Source of the DNA: Caballeronia sp. INDeC2
Lineage (GTDB): Bacteria; Pseudomonadota; Gammaproteobacteria; Burkholderiales; Burkholderiaceae
Length of the DNA stretch: 32,477 nucleotides
Assembly (NCBI RefSeq): GCF_023631325.1
Contig: NZ_JALQDG010000016.1
Coordinates: 1 to 32,477, forward strand
Reading direction: 5' to 3'
Below are positions 26,450 through 32,477 of the stretch, piece by piece (the stretch's first letter is position 1; every line of letters starts with the position of its first letter). The notes beneath the pieces were generated by a model that worked only from the letters and a program-made list of their open reading frames with translations, did not search any database and had not been told where the DNA came from. Position numbers and translations under genes: made by a program.

Positions 26450-26485
26450 AGTGGCTTGACCAATTCCATTTCAAGACACTAGTAT
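26450..26485 (+). promoter_or_regulatory. Promoter overlapped by an inverted repeat, before the uronate genes
   Basis: TTGACC (26456-26461) and TAGTAT (26480-26485) are 18 bases apart and form a plausible sigma-70 promoter. It is overlapped by an imperfect palindrome: AGTGGCTTGA (26450-26459) and TCAAGACACT (26471-26480), nine of ten arm positions complementary, around 11 bases. A protein bound here would block RNA polymerase, so this is the likely GntR operator. The coding start is at 26566. Confidence 0.55.
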
Positions 26486-26565
26486 GCAATCCGGTAAGGC
26501 CAGGTGGCCAATTTTTTTGCGGCGATCTGGAACCGTTCCCACTCGACAATTCCCAGCTCCCGACG

Positions 26566-27690
26566 ATGAGCAATCCGATACTCCAATTCGGCACGAGCCG
26601 TTTCCTGCAGGCGCACGTCGACTTTTTCGTAAGCGAAGCGGCGCACCGCGATCCGGCGAATGCGCTCGGCAAGATCACCGTCGTGCAGACCACTTCGAGC
26701 GCCGACAGCCGCGCGCGCGTCGAGGCATTGCGCGCGGCGGGGCGCTATCCGGTGCGCATTCGCGGTCGTCGGCGGGATGAAACCGTCGATACGATCGTCG
26801 AATGCGATTCGATCACGGAAGCACTGCACGCAAACGACGACTGGCCTTTGCTGCTCGAATGCGTGAAGCGCGACGTGAAAGTGATCGTCTCGAACACGGC
26901 CGACGCCGGCTACGCGCTCTTCGACGAAGACACCGCCGATCTGCTCGACGGCCAGCGCACGCCGCGCGGCTTCGCCGCGAAGCTCGCCGTGCTGCTTCAC
27001 GCGCGATATCGCGCGGGCGCGGAAGCGATCACGCTTTTGCCCTGCGAACTCGTTTCGCGCAACGGCGACACGGTGCGCGATCTGGTGATCGGTGTCGCGC
27101 GCGGCTGGAACGTCGACGAGGCGTTCATCGGCTATCTCATGAAAGACTGCGTGTGGGTGAATTCGCTGGTGGACCGGATCGTTTCGGAGCCGATTCAGCC
27201 GGTCGGGGCGATCGCCGAACCGTACGCGCTGTGGGCGATCGAGCGACAGGCAGGCATGGTGCTGCCGTGCGAGCACGAGGACATTGTCGTCACCGACGAT
27301 CTCGCGCACTACGAACGTCTCAAGCTCCTGATGCTGAATCTCGGCCACACGATGCTCGCCGAAATCTGGCGCACGCGCGACGGCTCGCCCGACATGACCG
27401 TGCTCGACGCCATGTGCGATCCCGCGTATCGCGAGCCGCTCGAAGCGACGTGGCGCGACGAAGTGCTGCCCGTATTCGCGGCGCTCGGCAAGCACGACGT
27501 TGCGGCGACGTATCTCACGAGCGTGCGCGACCGCTTCGAGAACCCGTTTCTCGTGCATCGGCTCGCAGACATCGCCCGCAATCACGACGAGAAGAAAGTC
27601 CGGCGCTTCCAGCCCGTCATCGAGCTCGCACGCGAACTGAATCTCGACCTCGCGCAGAAGCGTTTGCGCGACGCGCTCGAAACCGCCTGA
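26566..27690 (+). CDS. Mannitol-dehydrogenase-family oxidoreductase, tagaturonate/fructuronate reductase type
   Basis: A 374-residue NAD-dependent polyol/uronate dehydrogenase. The N-terminal nucleotide-binding region starts LQFGTSRFLQAHVDFF, and the catalytic signature K-x4-N-x2-H is complete in KLLMLNLGH (K253, N258, H261). It probably interconverts tagaturonate and altronate, or fructuronate and mannonate. Context with a UxaA/GarD dehydratase favours altronate formation for the isomerase route of galacturonate use, as in UxaB. It is clearly shorter than E. coli UxaB or UxuB (about 480 residues). ATG 26566 begins MSNPILQFGTS; an upstream extension crosses the promoter and is not coding. It leads the operon with the MFS and dehydratase genes. 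Confidence 0.8.
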   Translation: MSNPILQFGTSRFLQAHVDFFVSEAAHRDPANALGKITVVQTTSSADSRARVEALRAAGRYPVRIRGRRRDETVDTIVECDSITEALHANDDWPLLLECVKRDVKVIVSNTADAGYALFDEDTADLLDGQRTPRGFAAKLAVLLHARYRAGAEAITLLPCELVSRNGDTVRDLVIGVARGWNVDEAFIGYLMKDCVWVNSLVDRIVSEPIQPVGAIAEPYALWAIERQAGMVLPCEHEDIVVTDDLAHYERLKLLMLNLGHTMLAEIWRTRDGSPDMTVLDAMCDPAYREPLEATWRDEVLPVFAALGKHDVAATYLTSVRDRFENPFLVHRLADIARNHDEKKVRRFQPVIELARELNLDLAQKRLRDALETA

Positions 27691-27784
27691 CGAGCGTTCC
27701 CCAGCTTTCGAATCACGGCTCACCGCGCCGGCATCGCGGATCGGGCCGGAACACATGAAGTGCCGCCCATTGAGGAGACAAACG

Positions 27785-29071
27785 ATGCGCAAAATGCGTT
27801 GGGTAGTGATATTTCTGGCTTTTCTGGCAATCGCGATCAACTATATCGATCGCGCGAATCTCGCGGTCGCCGCGCCGCAGATCGAAAAGGCGCTCGGCAT
27901 CGGCCCCGCGGAAATGGGCTTCATCCTGAGCGGCTTTTTCTGGAGCTACGCGCTCATGCAGATGCCGTTCGGTTGGTTCGTCGATCGCGTCGGCGCGCGT
28001 ATCGCGTTGCCGCTCGCGGTGGGCTGGTGGTCGGTGTTCACGGCGCTCACCGCCGTCGCGACGAGCGTCGCCGGCATGTTCGGCTGCCGCCTGATGCTGG
28101 GCATCGGCGAGGCGGGCGCGTATCCGTCGTGCGCGAAGCTCGTGTCGCAATGGTTCAAGAAGGAACAACGCGCGTTCGCGACCAGCATCTTCGATAGCGG
28201 CTCGCGCGTGGGTTCGGCTTTGTCGATTCCGGTCGTCGCGCTGATCATCAGCTCTTTCGGCTGGGAAGCGTCGTTCGTCATCACCGGCGTGATCGGCTTC
28301 GTGTGGATTCTCGGCTGGTTCCTGATCTACCGTAACAAGTCGAAAGGCGATCTGACGGGCGAAATGGACGCCGCGCCGGTCCAGCCGGTTGCGCCGCGAA
28401 CCAAGGTGTCGTGGGCGTCGCTGTTCAAGTACCGCACGCTGTGGGGCATGATGCTCGGCTTCTTCTGCCTGAACTTCGTCATCTACTTCTTCATCACCTG
28501 GTTCCCGAGCTATCTCGTGCAGGCGCACGGCTTCTCGCTGAAATCGCTCGGCACGCTCGGCACGATTCCCGCACTGATGTCGATTCCGGGCGGCTGGTTC
28601 GGCGGCTGGGTGTCGGACGCGCTCTTCAAACGCGGCTGGAGCCTCACCGCCGCGCGCAAGACCTGCATGGTCGGCGGCATGCTCCTTTCGTCGGTCATCA
28701 CGCTGTGCGCGTTCGTCACCAGCATTTATCTGATGCTCGCGTTCTTCGGCATCGCCTACGCAAGTCTTGCGTTCGCGGCCGCCAGCATCTGGTCGCTGCC
28801 GAGCGACGTTGCGCCGACGCCGGATCACGTCGCCTCGATCGGCGGGATTCAGAACTTCGCGTCGAACCTCGCGGGCATCGTCATCACGACCTTCACCGGC
28901 GTGATGCTCGCGATCACCAAGGGCTCGTTTGTGATTCCGCTCTGTGTCGCGGGCGGCTTCTGCTTCCTCGGCGCGTTCAGCTATCTTGTAATCGTCGGCA
29001 AGATCGAGCCGCTCAATCGCGCCGAAGAAGAGCAAGCGCGGCTCGACAACCGCGCACCTTCCACGGTCTGA
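27785..29071 (+). CDS. MFS transporter, hexuronate/glucarate-type (ACS family)
   Basis: A 428-residue, 12-helix carrier of the anion:cation symporter group that includes ExuT, GudP and GarP. The N-terminus is WVVIFLAFLAIAINYIDRANLAVAAPQIEKALGI, where NYIDR is typical of this group, followed by GFILSGFFWSYALMQMPFGWFVDRVGAR. RLMLGIGEAGAYPSCAKLVSQWF matches the helix 4-5 signature. It should bring galacturonate, glucarate or a related sugar acid in with protons. ATG 27785 has GAGGAG about eight bases upstream. It lies between the oxidoreductase and the dehydratase, 94 and 10 bases from them. Confidence 0.88.
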   Translation: MRKMRWVVIFLAFLAIAINYIDRANLAVAAPQIEKALGIGPAEMGFILSGFFWSYALMQMPFGWFVDRVGARIALPLAVGWWSVFTALTAVATSVAGMFGCRLMLGIGEAGAYPSCAKLVSQWFKKEQRAFATSIFDSGSRVGSALSIPVVALIISSFGWEASFVITGVIGFVWILGWFLIYRNKSKGDLTGEMDAAPVQPVAPRTKVSWASLFKYRTLWGMMLGFFCLNFVIYFFITWFPSYLVQAHGFSLKSLGTLGTIPALMSIPGGWFGGWVSDALFKRGWSLTAARKTCMVGGMLLSSVITLCAFVTSIYLMLAFFGIAYASLAFAAASIWSLPSDVAPTPDHVASIGGIQNFASNLAGIVITTFTGVMLAITKGSFVIPLCVAGGFCFLGAFSYLVIVGKIEPLNRAEEEQARLDNRAPSTV

Positions 29072-29081
29072 GAACACAACC

Positions 29082-30623
29082 ATGTCCACCACATCCACCG
29101 ACCATGCGGTCATCCGGCTGCACCCGAACGACGACGTCGTGATCGCGACGCGTCAGTTGCTCTCCGGCGCGCGCATCGCGTCGGAGGATTTCGTCGTCGC
29201 GGGACTGATTCCGCCCGGGCACAAGATCGCGACCCGCGATATCGCCGCGGGCACGCCCGTGAAGCGCTACAACCAGATCATCGGCGTGGCGCGCGAGGCG
29301 ATCTCGCGCGGTCAGCACGTGCATACGCACAATCTGTCGATGGCCGATTTCGCGCGTGAGCACGAGTTCGGCGTCGATCAGCATCCGACGCCCTTCGTCG
29401 ACAAGCCCGCGACATTCATGGGCATCCGCCGCGACGACGGCCGCGTGGCGACACGCAATTTCGTCGGCGTGCTGACGAGCGTGAACTGCTCGGCGACGGT
29501 TGCGCGCGCCATCGCCGATCACTTTCGGCGCGATGTGCATCCGGAAGCGCTCGCGGATTATCCGAATGTCGACGGCGTGATCGCGCTCACGCATGGACTC
29601 GGATGCGGTATCGACATGCAGGGCGAAGGGCTCGGCATTCTGCGCCGCACGCTCGCGGGTTACGCCGTGCATCCGAACTTTCATGCCGTGCTGTTCGTCG
29701 GGCTGGGATGCGAGACGAATCAGATTTCGGGCGTGCTCGAATCGAGCGGCTTGAAGGACGGCGAAAAGCTGCGCAGCTTCACGATTCAGGACAGCGGCGG
29801 CACGCGAAAGACGATCGAGCGCGGTATCGCGATCGTGAAGGAAATGCTCGCCGACGCCAATCGCGTGCAGCGCGAACCGGTGCCGGCGGCGCATCTGGTC
29901 GTCGGCTTGCAGTGCGGTGGATCGGATGGTTATTCGGGCATTTCGGCGAATCCGGCTTTGGGCGCCGCGGTCGACAAGCTCGTCGCGCACGGCGGCACGG
30001 CGATTCTTTCCGAGACGCCCGAAGTCTATGGCGCAGAGCATCTGCTGACGCGCCGCGCGGTGAGCCGCGAAGTCGGCGAGAAACTGCTTGCGCGCATCAA
30101 GTGGTGGGAGGAGTACTGTGCGCGCAACGGCGCGGCGATGGACAACAATCCGTCGGCCGGCAACAAGGTCGGTGGTCTCACGACGATCCTCGAGAAGTCG
30201 CTCGGCGCGGTCGCAAAGGGCGGGACGACCAATCTCGTCGAAGTGTACGAATACGCGCAGCGTATCGATGCGAAGGGCTTCGTCTTCATGGATTCGCCCG
30301 GCTACGATCCAGTGTCCGCGACAGGCCAGGTCGCGTCGGGCGCGAATCTGATCTGCTTCACGACGGGTCGCGGTTCCGCTTATGGCTGCGCGCCTTCGCC
30401 CTCGCTCAAGCTCGCGACAAACACCGCGTTGTGGGAGCGCCAGGAAGAGGATATGGACATCAACTGCGGCGGCGTGATCGACGGATCGGCGACCATCGAC
30501 CAACTCGGCGAACAGATCTTTCAGATGATGCTCGATTGCGCGTCGGGCGTGGCGTCGAAAAGCGAGCTACACGGATATGGACAGAGCGAGTTCGTGCCTT
30601 GGCAGGTGGGTGTGGTGACCTGA
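29082..30623 (+). CDS. UxaA/GarD-family dehydratase (altronate or galactarate dehydratase)
   Basis: A 513-residue iron-dependent sugar-acid dehydratase. The N-terminal SAF domain covers about 1-95 (VIATRQLLSGARIASEDF through PVKRYNQIIGVAREAISRG). The catalytic part has YPNVDGVIALTHGLGCG, FVGLGCETNQ, LQCGGSDGYSGISANPALG, NPSAGNKVGGLTTILEKSLGA and CFTTGRGSAYG. Products are 2-keto-3-deoxy sugar acids. Length and some segments resemble GarD, while the oxidoreductase neighbour suggests altronate (UxaA role). The choice is open. ATG 29082 lies 10 bases after the MFS stop, so the genes form one operon. UxaC, KdgK and KdgA are not in the window. Confidence 0.85.
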   Translation: MSTTSTDHAVIRLHPNDDVVIATRQLLSGARIASEDFVVAGLIPPGHKIATRDIAAGTPVKRYNQIIGVAREAISRGQHVHTHNLSMADFAREHEFGVDQHPTPFVDKPATFMGIRRDDGRVATRNFVGVLTSVNCSATVARAIADHFRRDVHPEALADYPNVDGVIALTHGLGCGIDMQGEGLGILRRTLAGYAVHPNFHAVLFVGLGCETNQISGVLESSGLKDGEKLRSFTIQDSGGTRKTIERGIAIVKEMLADANRVQREPVPAAHLVVGLQCGGSDGYSGISANPALGAAVDKLVAHGGTAILSETPEVYGAEHLLTRRAVSREVGEKLLARIKWWEEYCARNGAAMDNNPSAGNKVGGLTTILEKSLGAVAKGGTTNLVEVYEYAQRIDAKGFVFMDSPGYDPVSATGQVASGANLICFTTGRGSAYGCAPSPSLKLATNTALWERQEEDMDINCGGVIDGSATIDQLGEQIFQMMLDCASGVASKSELHGYGQSEFVPWQVGVVT

Positions 30624-30664
30624 GTTTTGCTGAGCGCAGCGAATTGTGACCGATGCGCTCTTTG

Positions 30665-32299
30665 TTAAACCGTGGCCGCGTGCTGCGCCATCATCTGCAA
30701 CGCCACGGCTTCCGCGACTTCGATGCCATCGATCGCCGCCGAGTAGATACCGCCGGCGTAACCCGCACCCTCGCCCGCCGGATACAGCCCTTCAACGTTG
30801 ACGCTCTGATAATCGTCCTTGCGACGCACGCGGATCGGCGAAGAAGTGCGCGTCTCGACGCCGGTCAATACGGCGTCATGCATCGCGAATCCTTTGATCT
30901 TTTTGTCGAGTTCGGGCAAGGCTTCGCGGATCGCTTCGATCACGTAATCGGGCAACGCGGTGCTCAGGTCGGTCGGCTTCACGCCGGGTTTATACGACGG
31001 AGCAACCGATCCAAGCGATGTCGACGCACGCCCCGCGATGAAATCCCCGACGAGTTGTCCCGGCGCGCAGTAGTCGCCACCACCCAGCTCGAACGCGCGC
31101 TCTTCCCACTTGCGCTGAAACGCGATGCCGGCAAGCGGGCCGCCTGGATAGTCGTCCGGTGTAATGCCTACGACGATGCCCGCATTCGCATTGCGCTCGG
31201 CGCGCGAATACTGACTCATGCCGTTCGTCACGACGCGCCCCGGCTCCGACGTCGCCGCGACGACCGTACCGCCCGGGCACATGCAGAAGCTATACACCGC
31301 GCGGCCGTTGCTGCAGTGGTGGACCACTTTGTAGTCGGCAGCGCCCAGCTTTTCGTGACCGGCGAATTTGCCGAAGCGGCTTCTATCGATCACCCCTTGC
31401 GGATGTTCGATGCGAAAGCCCAGCGAAAACGGCTTGGCTTCCATGTACACGCCGCGGTCGTGCAGCATCTCGAATGTGTCGCGCGCGCTATGACCGACGG
31501 CGAGTACGACATGATCGCAGCGCAGCGTTTCGCCGGTCGACAGCGTGAGGCCGCGCACCTTGCCGTTATCAATGTCGATGTCCTCAACCCGCTGCTGGAA
31601 TCGCACTTCACCGCCGAGCTGGTGGATCTGCGCGCGCATCTTCTCGACCATGCTCACGAGCCGGAACGTGCCGATGTGCGGGCGGCTCAAATATAGAATG
31701 TCTTCCGGCGCGCCGGCCTTGACGAATTCGTCGAGCACTTTGCGGCCGTAGTGCTTCGGATCCTTGATCTGACTGTAGAGCTTGCCATCGGAAAACGTGC
31801 CGGCGCCGCCTTCGCCGAACTGCACATTCGACTCCGGATTGAGTTCGTTGCGACGCCAGAGTCCCCACGTGTCTTTCGTTCGCTCACGCACGGCCTTACC
31901 GCGTTCGAGGATGATCGGACGGAAGCCCATCTGCGCGAGGATCAAGCCTGCAAAAAGTCCACAAGGTCCCATGCCGATCACGACGGGGCGCAGCAATGTC
32001 GAGCGCGCCGGCGCATTCGCCACGAAACGATACGCCATGTCAGGCGTCACGCCGCAGTGCGGATGCGGACGTGCGTCGAGACGCTTCAGCACCGATGCTT
32101 CGTCTTGCAACTCGACATCGATAATGTAGGTGAGCTTGATATCGGCCCGCTTGCGGGCATCGTGCGCGCGGCGAAATACGTGGAAGCTCACGAGTTCGCT
32201 TGCCGCTACGCCAATCTCCGCGAGACGTGCGAGAACCGCAGATTCGATAGCCGATTCGGGATGATCGAGCGGGAGCTTGATTTCGCTTAGACGTAGCAT
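30665..32299 (-). CDS. FAD-dependent oxidoreductase of the COG2509 type
   Basis: A 544-residue flavoprotein. Residues 1-90 form a small N-terminal alpha/beta domain (MLRLSEIKLPLDHPESAIESAV, RRAHDARKRADIKLTYIIDVEL). The FAD-binding Rossmann motif follows: VVIGMGPCGLFAGLILAQMG with G109, G111, G114 and E132. Other family segments are NVQFGEGGAGTFSDGKLYSQIKD, the cysteine-containing VYSFCMCPGGTVVAATSE, TSSPIRVRR and GLYPAGEGAGYAGGIYSAAIDGIE. The substrate of this family is not known to me. It is alone on the minus strand, downstream of the rRNA operon terminator, and convergent with the dehydratase gene. Confidence 0.88.
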   Translation of the reverse strand: MLRLSEIKLPLDHPESAIESAVLARLAEIGVAASELVSFHVFRRAHDARKRADIKLTYIIDVELQDEASVLKRLDARPHPHCGVTPDMAYRFVANAPARSTLLRPVVIGMGPCGLFAGLILAQMGFRPIILERGKAVRERTKDTWGLWRRNELNPESNVQFGEGGAGTFSDGKLYSQIKDPKHYGRKVLDEFVKAGAPEDILYLSRPHIGTFRLVSMVEKMRAQIHQLGGEVRFQQRVEDIDIDNGKVRGLTLSTGETLRCDHVVLAVGHSARDTFEMLHDRGVYMEAKPFSLGFRIEHPQGVIDRSRFGKFAGHEKLGAADYKVVHHCSNGRAVYSFCMCPGGTVVAATSEPGRVVTNGMSQYSRAERNANAGIVVGITPDDYPGGPLAGIAFQRKWEERAFELGGGDYCAPGQLVGDFIAGRASTSLGSVAPSYKPGVKPTDLSTALPDYVIEAIREALPELDKKIKGFAMHDAVLTGVETRTSSPIRVRRKDDYQSVNVEGLYPAGEGAGYAGGIYSAAIDGIEVAEAVALQMMAQHAATV

Positions 32300-32402
32300 G
32301 GGGACATCGACGGCGCGGCCGTGCTTTTGAGAATACGTAGAGGGATTTTAGCGCTTGCGGGACGCGACTTTCGTCTCCGCGCTGTGGGGCGTTTCGAAAC
32401 GC

Positions 32403-32433
32403 AAAAACCCCACCTTGCAGGGGTGGGGTTTTT
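32403..32433 (-). terminator. Terminator of the rRNA operon
   Basis: AAAAACCCCACC (32403-32414) and GGTGGGGTTTTT (32422-32433) form a perfect 12-base stem with a 7-base loop. On the minus strand it comes 16 bases after the 3' end of 5S rRNA, ending in Ts. The symmetry makes it bidirectional. Confidence 0.9.
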
Positions 32434-32449
32434 GTTTGGAGCATAAGGA

Positions 32450-32477
32450 GCCTGACGATTACCTACTTTCACACGGG
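32450..32477 (-). rRNA. rrf: 5S rRNA gene, 3' end only (partial)
   Basis: Read on the minus strand, these 28 bases end GTAGGTAATCGTCAGGC, which matches the 3' arm of beta-proteobacterial 5S rRNA. The window edge cuts the rest. The rRNA operon therefore lies to the right and is transcribed toward this window. The exact 3' end may differ by one or two bases. Confidence 0.88.

Noticed and set aside
27713..29113. Minus-strand open frame of 466 codons opposite the hexuronate-type carrier
   Set aside because: Arg/Glu/Asp-rich shadow of a clear 12-helix transporter.

Overview
The window is GC-rich, tightly packed bacterial chromosome that reads as Burkholderiaceae (Paraburkholderia/Caballeronia type). 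The evidence is protein-level resemblance: a hemA-prfA-prmC-grxD-ubiX gene order, a 360-residue PrfA, frequent TTG/GTG starts, and a right edge that matches the 3' end of a beta-proteobacterial 5S rRNA gene. Species cannot be decided from the sequence alone.

Layout. (1) Bases 1 to about 2400 are less GC-rich and look like the end of an integrated element: a small Xre regulator with two abutting operator dyads, a tyrosine recombinase that has lost its 5' half, and a small coiled-coil accessory protein of the kind that travels with recombinase trios. A hairpin, a terminator and a duplicated leader mark the passage into the core genome. (2) Bases 2599-8855 hold core genes: a small DUF3761 exported protein, the translation factor EttA, a DUF748/AsmA-like envelope protein, and a leftward group of small membrane protein, Xaa-Pro aminopeptidase and HAD hydrolase. 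(3) A lone galactosyltransferase-like gene (9202-10020) sits behind an AT-rich leader with a large palindrome and looks like an insertion beside hemA. (4) Bases 10211-15408 form the conserved block for tetrapyrrole entry (HemA), release factor 1 and the enzyme that methylates it (PrfA, PrmC), monothiol glutaredoxin, UbiX, and a DODA-type dioxygenase. (5) Bases 15482-24899 carry an APC permease, a cold-shock protein with a well-formed promoter and long leader, a truncated Hsp70, an MFS carrier, a nitroreductase, a divergent MFS/TetR pair with two operator-like palindromes, DUF1415, and a methyltransferase. (6) Bases 25649-30623 are a sugar-acid catabolic cluster: a divergent FadR-type GntR regulator, a short mannitol-dehydrogenase-family uronate oxidoreductase, an MFS hexuronate-type carrier and a UxaA/GarD-family dehydratase. 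(7) The right end has a COG2509-like flavoprotein, then the terminator and last 28 bases of a 5S rRNA gene on the minus strand, so an rRNA operon lies just outside.

Most of the window is ordinary core genome. The parts most worth a second look are the decayed recombinase module at the left edge with its tandem operator, the transferred-looking glycosyltransferase with its palindrome, and the operator-like sites at the TetR and GntR divergent promoters. I did not find a convincing new defence system, CRISPR array, tRNA or complete insertion sequence.
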